DNA of 64,000 bases from Rhizobium phaseoli (GTDB taxonomy: Bacteria; Pseudomonadota; Alphaproteobacteria; Rhizobiales; Rhizobiaceae): positions 310,001 to 374,000 of the forward strand of contig NZ_ML133566.1 of assembly GCF_003985125.1 (NCBI RefSeq), read 5' to 3'. The translations under genes and the position numbers were made by a program. The notes below the pieces were generated by a model. That model saw nothing but the letters and a program-made list of their open reading frames with translations, did no database searches and was not told where the DNA came from. Positions 37,575 to 46,017 of the stretch are shown piece after piece. The number at the start of each line of letters is the position of its first letter. Position 1 is the stretch's first letter.

Positions 37575-38657
37575 ATGAGTTTCAAAAAGATTGCCGTTCT
37601 CGGCCTGGGCAAGGTCGGACGGCTGGCGGCGACGCTGTTGCATGAAGGCGGCTTCGAGGTCATCGGCGTCGATGCGCAATTGCCGCTGGGCGATCTGCCC
37701 TTCCGGTGCCGCACCGGCGATATCTCCGATCCCCAGGTGATTGGCGAACTGCTCTCCACTGTCGAGGCGGTGCTCTCCTGCCTTCCCTACCATCTGAACA
37801 TCGAACTGGCCCGCGCCGCCCATCTTGCCGGCATCCATTATTTCGATCTGACCGAAGACGTTCCGACCACCAATTTCATCATCGAACTGTCGAAGACCGC
37901 CCGCGGCCTGATGGCGCCGCAATGCGGCCTGGCGCCGGGTTTCGTCGGCATCGTCGGTGCAAGCCTCGCCGACGGCTTCGATCGCTGCCGCTCGATCCGC
38001 ATGCGCGTCGGCGCCCTGCCGCAGCATCCGACCGGCCTTCTCGGCTATGCATTCAACTGGTCGCCGGAAGGCGTCGTCAACGAATATCTGAATGATTGCG
38101 AGGTCATCGAGGGCGGTGTGCGCAAGCTGGTCTCGCCGATGGAATGGCATGAGACGGTCTATGTCGGCGGCGTCAAGCTCGAAGCCTTCACCACTTCGGG
38201 CGGGCTTGGCACCATGTGCGACACCATGCTCGGCAAGATCGACAATCTCGACTACAAGACCATGCGTTATCCCGGCCATATGGAACTGATGAACTTCTTC
38301 TTCCATGAGCTCTTGATGCGCGACAAGCGCGCACTCGCCGGCGAGATCCTGACCAATGCCAAGCCGCCGGTTGAAGACGATGTCGTCTATGTCCATGTCG
38401 CCGCCGAAGGGACGGAGAATGGCAGCCTGCGCCGCAAGGAGTTCGTGCGCGCCTATTATCCGATCGAGATTGCCGGCGCCCGCCGCACGGCGATCGCCTG
38501 GACGACCTCGGCTTCGGTCGTCGCCGTCATCGAGATGGTCCGCGACGGGTTGCTGCCGGCGACCGGCTTCCTGCACCAGGAGCATATTCCGCTGGAGATG
38601 TTCCTGAAGACGCCGACCGGCAGCCTGTTCAAGGCGGGCGCCACCAATCACGGCTGA
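37575..38657 (+). CDS. Saccharopine dehydrogenase-like NAD(P)-dependent oxidoreductase
   Basis: A 360-aa protein of the saccharopine dehydrogenase / lysine 6-dehydrogenase family. The N-terminal Rossmann fold shows VLGLGKVGRLAATLLHEGGFEVIGVD, followed by EAVLSCLPYHLNIELARAA and the HYFDLTED segment typical of the group, and GLAPGFVGIVGASLA at the domain border. Soluble, no signal peptide. The related enzymes act on lysine, saccharopine or carboxynorspermidine; exact substrate unknown. Stands alone between dnaA and hemW, closed by a bidirectional terminator. Confidence 0.85.
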   Translation: MSFKKIAVLGLGKVGRLAATLLHEGGFEVIGVDAQLPLGDLPFRCRTGDISDPQVIGELLSTVEAVLSCLPYHLNIELARAAHLAGIHYFDLTEDVPTTNFIIELSKTARGLMAPQCGLAPGFVGIVGASLADGFDRCRSIRMRVGALPQHPTGLLGYAFNWSPEGVVNEYLNDCEVIEGGVRKLVSPMEWHETVYVGGVKLEAFTTSGGLGTMCDTMLGKIDNLDYKTMRYPGHMELMNFFFHELLMRDKRALAGEILTNAKPPVEDDVVYVHVAAEGTENGSLRRKEFVRAYYPIEIAGARRTAIAWTTSASVVAVIEMVRDGLLPATGFLHQEHIPLEMFLKTPTGSLFKAGATNHG

Positions 38658-38663
38658 AGATGA

Positions 38664-38699
38664 TTTCGGCGCGGCGGTAAGGTCATCGCCGCGCCGAAA
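38664..38699. terminator. Bidirectional terminator between two convergent genes
   Basis: Thirteen-bp perfect stem tttcggcgcggcg/cgccgcgccgaaa with a 10-nt loop between the saccharopine dehydrogenase-like gene and hemW. T/A runs are on both sides, so it serves both strands. Confidence 0.85.
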
Positions 38700-38717
38700 A
38701 CAATCAGTTGTCCTCAG

Positions 38718-39920
38718 TCAGCAGGCGAGATCGGCGACGACGGAATCGAGGATCAGCATGCCGGATGGCGTGCAGCGCAGCCGTGAATTGCCGATCCGCT
38801 CGATGAATTTGTGTTCGAGCAAAAACTCTTCGCGCTTCGGGTCCAGCTCGCGACCGGAAAGCTGCTGCCAGCGGGCGAGATCGACACCTTCCCGGAGACG
38901 CAGCCCCATCAGCAGCAATTCGTCGGACTGCTCCTCGTAGCCGAGCCGCTCCTCGTCGAGAATGCCGTGGCCGTCGCGCTCGACCATCTCGAGCCAGGCT
39001 TCCGGCCTGCGCTCTGTTGCCGTCGCGATCTTCTCGCGGCCGCGCGTCAGCCGGCCGTGCGCGCCCGGGCCGATGCCGGCGTAATCGCCGTAACGCCAAT
39101 AGGTCAGATTGTGCCGGCTTTCCGCACCCGGCCGGGCGTGATTGGAGACCTCATAGGCGGGCATGCCCTCACGCGCAGTGATCTCCTGCGTCGCCTCATA
39201 GAGCACAGCCGATTGCTCGCCATCCGGCACGATCAGCTTGCCCGCCTTGTGCAGGCCGTAGAAGGGCGTGCCTTCCTCGATAGTCAGCTGGTAGAGCGAC
39301 AGATGGTCGACCGCATAGGAGATCGCCTGCTTCAGCTCGCTTTCCCATTCCTCGACCGTCTGGTCCGGCCGGGCATAGATGAGATCGAAGGACATGCGCG
39401 GAAAAATCTCGCGCGCCAGCCGGATCGCCTTCAGCGCATCGGCGACATCATGCAGCCGGCCGAGAAATTTCAGGTCCCGGTCGTTCAGCGCCTGCACGCC
39501 GAGCGACACGCGGTTGACGCCGGCCGCCCGGTAGCCGCGGAAGCGCTCGGCCTCGACGCTCGACGGATTGGCCTCCATGGTGATCTCGATGCCGGCGGGC
39601 ACGTGCCAGTGCCGGGCAATGCCGTCGAGAATGGCGGCAACCGTTTCCGGCTTCATCAGCGAGGGCGTGCCGCCGCCGAGGAAGATGCTCGTCACGGTCT
39701 TCGGCCCGCTCATCGCCCGCACCGCTGCCGTCTCCTTCAGAAAGGCGGCGGCAAAGCGTTCCTGATCCACCGGCTGGTGGCGCACATGGCTGTTGAAGTC
39801 GCAATAGGGACACTTCGCCGCGCAGAAGGGCCAATGGACATAGACGCCGAAGCCGGGCTCGCCGGTATCGGGCAGCAGCGCCGCATCGCGCGGGGAGCCT
39901 GGCGTGTCGAAATTGTCCAC
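38718..39920 (-). CDS. hemW: Radical SAM heme chaperone HemW
   Basis: A 400-aa radical SAM protein, formerly called oxygen-independent coproporphyrinogen oxidase-like. The 4Fe-4S cluster motif is C33AAKC37PYC40, after VYVHWPF. It is followed by LGGGTPSLM and the GVNRVSLGVQALND stretch. It lacks the fourth Cys pattern of true HemN, which supports the HemW (heme insertion) assignment. Last gene of the rph-VOC-rdgB-hemW operon, 9 nt after rdgB. Confidence 0.92.
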   Translation of the reverse strand: MDNFDTPGSPRDAALLPDTGEPGFGVYVHWPFCAAKCPYCDFNSHVRHQPVDQERFAAAFLKETAAVRAMSGPKTVTSIFLGGGTPSLMKPETVAAILDGIARHWHVPAGIEITMEANPSSVEAERFRGYRAAGVNRVSLGVQALNDRDLKFLGRLHDVADALKAIRLAREIFPRMSFDLIYARPDQTVEEWESELKQAISYAVDHLSLYQLTIEEGTPFYGLHKAGKLIVPDGEQSAVLYEATQEITAREGMPAYEVSNHARPGAESRHNLTYWRYGDYAGIGPGAHGRLTRGREKIATATERRPEAWLEMVERDGHGILDEERLGYEEQSDELLLMGLRLREGVDLARWQQLSGRELDPKREEFLLEHKFIERIGNSRLRCTPSGMLILDSVVADLAC

Positions 39921-39929
39921 GTGGTGACC

Positions 39930-40574
39930 TTATGCCTCCAGGCAGGTTTCGACGAAGAGTTTGAAGGCGCGCGCCCGGTGCGACAGCGCCTGCGGCTTGC
40001 CGATATTCCAGCCGTGTTTTTCCTCGCCGCTCATCTCGCCGAAGGTAACGCCGTAACCCTCCGGCTGGAAGACCGGATCGTAGCCGAAGCCCTGCGTGCC
40101 GCGCGGCGGCCAGACGACGTTGCCTTCCACTTCGCCGCGGAAGAGTTCGGTATGCCCGTCCGGCCAGGCGAGGCAGAGCACGCTGACGAAACGTGCGGTG
40201 CGCTGTTCGGGCGCCGTGGCGCCTGCATCCTGCAGCGCCTTTTCCACCTTGGCCATCGCCATGTCGAAATCGCGCGTGCCGTCGGCTTTTTCTGCCCAAT
40301 TGGCGGTGTAGACGCCGGGATCGCCGCCGAGCGCATCGACCACCAGTCCGGAATCGTCCGACAGCGCCGGCATGCCGGCGGCATTGGCGGAGGCGACCGC
40401 CTTGATCGTCGCATTCTCCTCGAAGCTGGTGCCGGTCTCGTCGGGCTCGACGAAATTCAGCTCGGCGGCCGATTTGGCGGTGAAGCCGAGCGGCCCGATC
40501 AGTTCCTGGATCTCGCGGATCTTGCCGGCATTGTGGCTGGCGACGACGATGGTCTTCGTTTCAAGCTTGCGCAT
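39930..40574 (-). CDS. rdgB: XTP/dITP pyrophosphatase (non-canonical purine NTPase)
   Basis: A 214-aa house-cleaning enzyme that hydrolyses dITP, XTP and dHAPTP to monophosphates. The N-terminal substrate-binding [10 protein letters not shown] is at residues 13-22. Conserved [23 protein letters not shown] lies in the middle, and GFGYDPVF and SHRARAF toward the end complete the HAM1 pattern. Stop codon 9 nt before hemW start; its own start touches the VOC gene's stop. Confidence 0.96.
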   Translation of the reverse strand: MRKLETKTIVVASHNAGKIREIQELIGPLGFTAKSAAELNFVEPDETGTSFEENATIKAVASANAAGMPALSDDSGLVVDALGGDPGVYTANWAEKADGTRDFDMAMAKVEKALQDAGATAPEQRTARFVSVLCLAWPDGHTELFRGEVEGNVVWPPRGTQGFGYDPVFQPEGYGVTFGEMSGEEKHGWNIGKPQALSHRARAFKLFVETCLEA

Positions 40575-41000
40575 TCAGATATCCTGTTCGATGCCCCAGA
40601 TTTTGGCCTCCGCGCATTCCAGGCTGTTACCTTCAGGATCGCGGAAATAGATCGAGCGGCCGCCGTTCGGCCAATGCACCTCGGATTCGATCGCCACACC
40701 TGCCGCTTTCAGCCGTTCGGCCATCGCATCGATATTGCGGCCGGAGACCCGGAAGCAGGCATGGCCCTCGCCTGATGTGCCGTGCGGCGGCACCTGCAGG
40801 GCATTGGGCGCCGGCGGCTTTACCGTTTCCTCGGGATTGAAGATCAGCAGCACGCCGGGGCCGCAGCGGAAGAAGACATGCCGGTTGCCCGCTCGGCTGA
40901 TCTTTTCAAGGCCGAGAACGTCTTCGTAGAAGGTCTCGGCCTTGTCGAGATCGCGCGCATAGAGCGCCGTTTCCAGCATGCCTTCCAGCATGGGGTTCAT
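40575..41000 (-). CDS. VOC family protein within the rph-rdgB operon
   Basis: A 141-aa glyoxalase/bleomycin-resistance-type protein: [23 protein letters not shown] opens module one, HACFRVSG and [19 protein letters not shown] the second half, giving His and Glu ligands typical of the metal site. ATG at 41000 overlaps the rph stop by 4 nt and its stop touches the rdgB start, so it is fully embedded in the operon. The reaction is unknown; relatives are lactoylglutathione lyase-like. Confidence 0.9.
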   Translation of the reverse strand: MNPMLEGMLETALYARDLDKAETFYEDVLGLEKISRAGNRHVFFRCGPGVLLIFNPEETVKPPAPNALQVPPHGTSGEGHACFRVSGRNIDAMAERLKAAGVAIESEVHWPNGGRSIYFRDPEGNSLECAEAKIWGIEQDI

Positions 41001-41716
41001 CCCGCAATCGCCTGTTTCTGCAGGGCGACGAGTTCGCCGATGCCGTTCTTGGCAAGACCCATCAGCGAGGTGAATTCCTCTTCGGTGAACGGCGTGCCTT
41101 CGGCCGTGCCCTGGATCTCGACGATGCCGCCGGCGCCGGTCATGACGAAATTGGCATCGGTCTCGGCCGAGGAATCCTCGAGATAGTCGAGGTCGATCAC
41201 CGCCTGGCTGGCGAAGACGCCGCAGGAGATGGCGGCGACGTGATCCTTGAGCACCCGGTCGACCTTGATCATATTGCGGCTTTCCATCCATTTCAGGCAA
41301 TCGTAAAGCGCGATCCAGCCGCCGGTGATCGACGCGGTCCGCGTGCCGCCATCGGCCTGGATGACATCGCAATCGAGCGTGATCTGCCGTTCGCCGAGCG
41401 CCTGCAGGTCGACGACGGCGCGCAGCGACCGGCCGATCAGCCGCTGGATTTCCTGGGTGCGGCCGCCCTGCTTGCCGGCGGCGGCCTCGCGCTTCATGCG
41501 TTCGCCGGTTGCCCGCGGCAGCATGCCGTATTCGGCCGTCACCCAGCCCTTGCCGGTATTGCGCAGCCACGGCGGCGTCTTGTCCTCGAGGCTTGCGGTG
41601 CAGAGCACATGCGTATCGCCGAACTTGACCAGGCAGGAGCCTTCCGCATGCTTGGAAAAGTTGCGCTCGAACGAGACCTTGCGCATCTGGTCGGTTTTTC
41701 TGCCTGAAGGCCGCAT
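40997..41716 (-). CDS. rph: Ribonuclease PH
   Basis: A 239-aa phosphorolytic 3'-5' exoribonuclease that trims tRNA 3' ends. Start MRPSGR at 41716 is the typical N-terminus. [24 protein letters not shown] and [26 protein letters not shown] with the catalytic Asp residues are present, as is [13 protein letters not shown] near the end. First gene of the operon, divergent from hrcA over 125 bp. Confidence 0.97.
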   Translation of the reverse strand: MRPSGRKTDQMRKVSFERNFSKHAEGSCLVKFGDTHVLCTASLEDKTPPWLRNTGKGWVTAEYGMLPRATGERMKREAAAGKQGGRTQEIQRLIGRSLRAVVDLQALGERQITLDCDVIQADGGTRTASITGGWIALYDCLKWMESRNMIKVDRVLKDHVAAISCGVFASQAVIDLDYLEDSSAETDANFVMTGAGGIVEIQGTAEGTPFTEEEFTSLMGLAKNGIGELVALQKQAIAG

Positions 41717-41778
41717 TCTTATCTCCTGGAGTTGCTGACCGCTTCTACGATTGGCCGCGCCCATTTGCAAATTCCCTT

Positions 41779-41806
41779 TTGCCACGGGGGCGAGTTTGAC
41801 TATATT
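41779..41806 (+). promoter_or_regulatory. Sigma-70-like promoter of hrcA
   Basis: TTGCCA at 41779-41784, 16-bp spacer, TATATT at 41801-41806, 35 bp before the hrcA start. No CIRCE dyad (TTAGCACTC-N9-GAGTGCTAA) is visible, so hrcA itself does not look self-repressed here. Confidence 0.5.
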
Positions 41807-41841
41807 TTCGAAAGCATCATCAGTGTGGGTTCGAGAGGTTC

Positions 41842-42930
41842 ATGGGCATCAGGTCGACGTCGGTTTCGGATGCCGTTGCTGTGCTGGACGAGCGCTCCCG
41901 GGAGATCTTTCGCCGCATCGTCGAGGGGTATCTGGAAAGCGGCGAACCGCTCGGCTCGCGCAATCTGTCGCGCCTCCTGCCGATGTCGCTGTCGCCCGCC
42001 TCGGTGCGCAACGTCATGAGCGATCTCGAAGAGCTCGGCCTGATCTATTCGCCGCATATCAGCGCCGGCCGGCTGCCGACCCAGATCGGCCTGCGCTTCT
42101 TCGTCGATGCCTTCATGCAGGTCGGCGATCTCTCCGCCGAGGACCGCGCCAATATCGACCGCCAGGTGCGGGCCGAAAGCGGCGGCAATCCGGTGGAATC
42201 GATGATGAATGAGGCGAGCCGCATGCTATCGGGCATTTCGCGCGGCGCCGGCCTCGTCATCACTTCGAAGAGCGATCCGGTGCTGAAGCATGTCGAGTTC
42301 ATCCGGCTCGAGCCGACAAAGGCGCTCGCCGTGCTTGTCGGCGATCACGACCAGGTGGAAAACCGCATCATCGAGCTGCCGGCCGGCGTCACCTCCTCGC
42401 AGCTGACGGAGGCGGCGAATTTCCTCAATGCCCATATGTCCGGCCAGACGCTGCCGGAGCTGCGCAAGCAACTCAGCCGGCTGAAGGACGATGTCCGCCA
42501 CGAGCTCGATGCGCTGTCGCGCGATCTGGTCGAGCGCGGCATCGCCGTCTGGGCCGGCAGCCCGGACGAGGGAAAGCCCGCCCAGCTGATCATTCGCGGC
42601 CGCGCCAACCTGCTCGAAGGCCTTGGCGGCGCCGAGGATCTCGACCGGCTGCGCATGCTGTTCGACGATCTGGAAAAGAAGGACAGCCTGATCGAGATCC
42701 TCAATCTGGCCGAAAGCGGCTCGGGCGTGCGCATCTTCATCGGCTCGGAAAACAAGCTCTTCTCGCTGTCCGGCTCGTCGCTGATCGTCGCGCCCTATCG
42801 CGACGAGGATGATCGGATCGTCGGCGCCGTCGGCGTCATCGGCCCGACGCGGCTCAATTATTCCCGCATCGTGCCGATGGTGGATTACACGGCCCAGCTC
42901 GTCTCCCGCCTGTCGCGCAATCCGCTTTGA
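41842..42930 (+). CDS. hrcA: Heat-inducible transcription repressor HrcA
   Basis: A 362-aa repressor that binds CIRCE elements upstream of groESL-type operons. The N-terminal winged helix reads FRRIVEGYLESGEPLGSRNLSRLLPMSLSPASVRNVMSDLEELGLI, and HISAGRLPTQIGLRFFVDA follows. The GAF-like and dimerisation parts fill the rest, ending in GVIGPTRLNYSRIVPMVDYTA. Position beside grpE is the normal hrcA-grpE order. Confidence 0.96.
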   Translation: MGIRSTSVSDAVAVLDERSREIFRRIVEGYLESGEPLGSRNLSRLLPMSLSPASVRNVMSDLEELGLIYSPHISAGRLPTQIGLRFFVDAFMQVGDLSAEDRANIDRQVRAESGGNPVESMMNEASRMLSGISRGAGLVITSKSDPVLKHVEFIRLEPTKALAVLVGDHDQVENRIIELPAGVTSSQLTEAANFLNAHMSGQTLPELRKQLSRLKDDVRHELDALSRDLVERGIAVWAGSPDEGKPAQLIIRGRANLLEGLGGAEDLDRLRMLFDDLEKKDSLIEILNLAESGSGVRIFIGSENKLFSLSGSSLIVAPYRDEDDRIVGAVGVIGPTRLNYSRIVPMVDYTAQLVSRLSRNPL

Positions 42931-43003
42931 CACGCTTTAGCTCTTTGTTTTGATGCGTGTCGTTGTCCCGGAACCGCGGCACACTTCCGGGCGACAGGCA
43001 TGA
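42931..43003. repeat. Dispersed intergenic palindromic repeat, copy 2
   Basis: Starts directly at the hrcA stop and matches the reverse complement of 8997-9071 over its whole length (cgctttag-tctttgttt, gtcgttgtcccggaaccgc, acttccgggcg). It lies between hrcA and grpE and may form a hairpin in their transcript. Confidence 0.7.
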
Positions 43004-43107
43004 GCGGACAACTCCACGGAATTTTCGCTTCTTTGTCACGCAGACTTGATTTTTTTCGGTCAAACCTCGATATCGGGCGCATCTGAAGACACCAACCGGA
43101 GACCGTC

Positions 43108-43740
43108 ATGACCGATGAAACGACGAAAAACGGACCTGACGCAACTGCGGCCGATGCCGCAGCCGACGCTGCCGCCTACGTCGAGAACGATACCGTGCAG
43201 GAAGAGACCGCCCAGCCAGACCCGCTTGAGCTTCTGAAAGCCGAAAACAGCGAGCTGCGCGACCGCTACCTGCGCCTTGCCGCCGAGATGGACAATCTGC
43301 GCCGCCGCACCGAGCGCGAGGTCAAGGACGCCAAGTCCTATTCCGTCGCGGGTTTCGCCCGCGACATGCTCGCCGTCTCCGACAATCTGCGCCGGGCGCT
43401 GGATGCCATCTCTCCGGAGGCCAAGGCCACGGCCGATGCCGGCCTGACCACGCTGATCGAGGGTGTGGAGATGACCGAACGCGCCATGCTGTCGGCGCTC
43501 GAACGCCATGGCGTGCGCAAGCTAGAGCCGGTCGGCCAGAAGTTTGATCCGAATTTCCATCAGGCGATGTTCGAGGTGCCGAACCCTGAGGTGGCGAACA
43601 ACACGGTCGTCCAGGTCGTGCAGGCAGGCTTCACCATCGGCGAGCGCGTGCTGCGCCCGGCCATGGTCGGTGTCGCCAAGGGCGGCCCGAAGCCGGCCGA
43701 AGCTGAAACCAACTCCGTCTTCGACGAGAAGGACGCCTAA
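43108..43740 (+). CDS. grpE: GrpE nucleotide exchange factor of DnaK
   Basis: A 210-aa cytoplasmic dimer that drives ADP release from DnaK and acts as a thermosensor. An acidic Ala-rich N-terminus of about 40 residues is followed by the long coiled coil ([30 protein letters not shown]) and the C-terminal beta domain with [16 protein letters not shown] and [19 protein letters not shown]. Followed by a hairpin terminator. Confidence 0.97.
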   Translation: MTDETTKNGPDATAADAAADAAAYVENDTVQEETAQPDPLELLKAENSELRDRYLRLAAEMDNLRRRTEREVKDAKSYSVAGFARDMLAVSDNLRRALDAISPEAKATADAGLTTLIEGVEMTERAMLSALERHGVRKLEPVGQKFDPNFHQAMFEVPNPEVANNTVVQVVQAGFTIGERVLRPAMVGVAKGGPKPAEAETNSVFDEKDA

Positions 43741-43746
43741 GATCGC

Positions 43747-43774
43747 TTCCTTCCCCTCTCTTGGGGAAGGAAAA
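43747..43774 (+). terminator. grpE terminator hairpin
   Basis: Ten-bp perfect stem ttccttcccc/ggggaaggaa with a tctctt loop, 6 nt after the grpE stop. The flanks are A-rich on the + strand (T-rich on the other), so it may serve the convergent nucleoside hydrolase gene as well. Confidence 0.6.
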
Positions 43775-43782
43775 CCAAAAGA

Positions 43783-44727
43783 TCAGATGCGGGCGAAGCG
43801 TTCGATCAGCAGATCGAAGAAACCGTCCGCATCGACATGGCGCATCACCTTCGCATTGCGCTTGCGCTCCGTCACATGCCACCAGTCGACCACGGTCATG
43901 CCGACGGTGAGTTCAGATTGGACCTCGATCTCGACATTGCAGTCCCGGCCGTTGAAAAGCTCCGGCTTCAACAGATAGGCGACCACCGTCGGATCGTGCA
44001 GCGGCCCGCCGTCGGAGCCGTATTTCTCGATATCGAAGCGTTCGAAGAATTCCAGCATCTCGACCATCGCCTGGGCTGGCGCCGTACCGATCTCGGCCAT
44101 GCGCTTCACCCGGTCCTTGCGGGTCAGCAATTGATGCGTCACGTCGAGCGGCATCATCACGATCGGCACGCCCGAGCGGAAGACGATGTCGGCGGCCTCA
44201 GGATCGACATAGATGTTGAACTCGGCCGCCGGCGTGATGTTGCCGCCCTCGAAGAAGCCGCCGCCCATCATCACCAGTTCGCGGATGCGCGGGATGATGT
44301 CGGGCGCCTTCTGGAAGGCCATGCCGATATTGGTGAGCGGCCCGAGCGTGCAGAGCGTCACCGTGCCTGCCGGCTCTTGGCGCAGCGTCTCGATGATGAA
44401 ATCGACGGAATGGGCCGGCTGCAGCGCCATCGTCGGCTCGGCGAGCGCGGGTCCGTCGAGGCCGGTCTTGCCGTGCACATGCTCCGCCGTCACCAGCTTG
44501 CGGGCAATCGGCCTGTCGGCACCGGCGAAGACCTTCGTCTCCGGCCGGCCGCAAAGCTCGCAGACGATGCGCGCATTGCGGCTCGTCAGCGAAAGCGGCA
44601 CATTGCCGGCGACCGTCGTGATCCCCAGTACCTCCAGCTCGTCGGGGCTGCCGAAGGCCAGCATGATGGCGGCCGCGTCGTCCTGGCCGGGATCCGTGTC
44701 GATGATGATTTTTCTTGCGCTTGCCAT
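43783..44727 (-). CDS. Inosine/uridine-preferring nucleoside hydrolase
   Basis: A 314-aa calcium-dependent nucleoside N-ribohydrolase of the IunH/Rih family. The Asp cluster IIIDTDPGQDDAAAI is at residues 8-22, the VMMGGGFFEGGNITPAAEFNIYVDPEAAD segment carries the substrate-binding residues, and the catalytic His region appears as LHDPTVVAYLLKPE near residue 240. Acts in purine/pyrimidine salvage. Divergent from hsp20. Confidence 0.93.
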   Translation of the reverse strand: MASARKIIIDTDPGQDDAAAIMLAFGSPDELEVLGITTVAGNVPLSLTSRNARIVCELCGRPETKVFAGADRPIARKLVTAEHVHGKTGLDGPALAEPTMALQPAHSVDFIIETLRQEPAGTVTLCTLGPLTNIGMAFQKAPDIIPRIRELVMMGGGFFEGGNITPAAEFNIYVDPEAADIVFRSGVPIVMMPLDVTHQLLTRKDRVKRMAEIGTAPAQAMVEMLEFFERFDIEKYGSDGGPLHDPTVVAYLLKPELFNGRDCNVEIEVQSELTVGMTVVDWWHVTERKRNAKVMRHVDADGFFDLLIERFARI

Positions 44728-44923
44728 GACCGTCCCGTCCTCGCCATGCCTGTTGCTGCGGCATGCACTACTTGTTCATTTCCCGTCACAAATCAGCACA
44801 TTTCGCACGGGTACGTTTTGATGCGAGGCGATAGGCGCTTTGTCAAGCAAGGAGACGCAAGCCGTCGATCTGAACTGGAGAGATCCTTAAGTCCGCAACG
44901 GGTCGCCGACAGGCCGCCTGTGC

Positions 44924-44954
44924 CTTGCAGCGTCGGCATCCTGTCCCCATATTA
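44924..44954 (+). promoter_or_regulatory. RpoH-type heat shock promoter of hsp20
   Basis: CTTGCA at 44924-44929 (consensus CTTGAA) and CCCCATATTA at 44945-44954 (consensus CCCCATNTA) are spaced 15 bp, the classical sigma-32 arrangement. Predicted transcript start is about 55 nt before the gene. Confidence 0.7.
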
Positions 44955-45017
44955 GCGGCATCCGGATGCTGCGCTTGAGGTCCGGGATGGTCGCTTGCAT
45001 CAAGGACTTGAAAAGAG
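44955..45017 (+). ncRNA. ROSE-like RNA thermometer in the hsp20 5' leader
   Basis: The short leader can form a hairpin (gcggcatcc/ggatgctgc, one mismatch). It then forms a second, in which cgcttg pairs with caagg(a), sequestering the AAGGA Shine-Dalgarno at 45002-45006. The UCGCU sequence facing the Shine-Dalgarno, with a G-G mismatch, fits the UYGCU rule of ROSE elements known from rhizobial small heat shock genes. Identified by eye only. Confidence 0.55.
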
Positions 45018-45443
45018 ATGAGCCGCATTACCCCTTTCGCCAGTCCGCTGCTTCTGGGCTTCGATGCCATGGAAAAGACGCTGGAGCGCATTTCCAAGGC
45101 GAGCGACGGATATCCGCCCTACAATATCGAACGCATCGCCGCCGACAGCGGCGCGCCGGAACGTCTGCGCATCACCCTTGCCGTCGCCGGCTTCAGCGAG
45201 GAGGAGCTAGACGTCACCACCGAGGAGAACCAACTGGTCATCCGTGGCCGCCAGGTGGAGCAGGGCGAGCGGGATTATCTCTATCGCGGCATCGCCGCCC
45301 GCCAGTTCCAGCGCACCTTCGTTCTTGCCGACGGCATGCAGGTACTCGGCGCCGGCCTGAAGAACGGCCTGCTCTCCGTCGATCTAATTCGGCCGGAACC
45401 TGCGCGCATGGTCAAGAAAATTAACATTTCGGTTTCACAGTAG
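45018..45443 (+). CDS. Small heat shock protein Hsp20/IbpA family
   Basis: A 141-aa alpha-crystallin-domain chaperone that holds unfolding proteins. The N-terminal arm is followed by YPPYNIERIAADSG; the crystallin domain spans about residues 33-125, with LRITLAVAGFSEEELDVTTEENQLVIRG and the signature ADGMQVLGAGLKNGLLSVDL. The C-terminal I-x-I-type motif is KKINISVS. Heat control is predicted from both the RpoH-like promoter and the ROSE-like leader. A DUF1150 gene follows after 47 nt. Confidence 0.95.
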   Translation: MSRITPFASPLLLGFDAMEKTLERISKASDGYPPYNIERIAADSGAPERLRITLAVAGFSEEELDVTTEENQLVIRGRQVEQGERDYLYRGIAARQFQRTFVLADGMQVLGAGLKNGLLSVDLIRPEPARMVKKINISVSQ

Positions 45444-45490
45444 CACAACGGTTTGTCGAACCGTTGGTCCCTTCTTCCGGAGGAACAGGA

Positions 45491-45748
45491 ATGTTGATGA
45501 AAGAAGCCACGTCTCACTTGACCAAATCCGAGCTTGCCCACATCGGCAACGGCGAGGTCGCCTATATCAGGAAAATGCGCACCGAAGAGGTCGCCAAGTG
45601 TTTCCCCGAGGCGCCGGATATCGATCCGAACGTCGATCTCTGGGCGCTCTTCGGCGCCGACGGCACGCCGATTCTCTTGACGGACAACCGCTCCAGCACC
45701 TTCTTCAAGGCGGCCGAGGACGAACTGAAGACGGTCAGCCTGCACTGA
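45491..45748 (+). CDS. DUF1150 family protein
   Basis: An 85-aa acidic protein of DUF1150, which in alphaproteobacteria usually follows an hsp20 gene. Typical segments are YIRKMRTEEVAKCFP and DLWALFGADGTPILLTDNR. GGAGG lies 9 nt before ATG 45491; an upstream in-frame start at 45464 is less well placed. Function unknown; by context perhaps connected with small heat shock proteins. Confidence 0.9.
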   Translation: MLMKEATSHLTKSELAHIGNGEVAYIRKMRTEEVAKCFPEAPDIDPNVDLWALFGADGTPILLTDNRSSTFFKAAEDELKTVSLH

Positions 45749-45802
45749 CCGTCAGATAGCGCCTAATTGTCGCGACGCTGCTTCACTAGTCGCCGTTGCT
45801 GC

Positions 45803-46009
45803 TGTGCCTGCGGCCCCCTCATCCGGCCCTTCGGGCCACCTTCTCCCCGAGGGGAGAAGAGGGAGCAAGCTGTGCTAACACCGCCTAAAACGAACGTGTC
45901 TGCTTAAAGGCATTCCGTCCAATGCGGGCGATGGCGAAGCGGCATTCTCCCTCTTCTCCCCAACGGGGAGAAGGTGGCCCGAAGGGCCGGATGAGGGGGC
46001 CGCAGGCAC
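45803..46009. repeat. RIME-like element with 62-bp near-perfect inverted arms
   Basis: Arms 45803-45864 and 45947-46009 are almost exact reverse complements (gtgcctgcggccccctcatc at the outer end, ttctcccc-ggggagaagagg at the inner end), with an 82-bp centre. The same blocks occur at 24275-24432. It fills the gap between the convergent DUF1150 and trmB genes and could terminate both. Confidence 0.85.
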
Positions 46010-46017
46010 GCCCGTCA

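Noticed and set aside
41717-43107. CIRCE operator near hrcA or grpE
   Set aside because: No TTAGCACTC/GAGTGCTAA dyad found in either upstream region.
42885-43109. Short open frames on the minus strand between hrcA and grpE
   Set aside because: They overlap the dispersed palindromic repeat and have no start signals.
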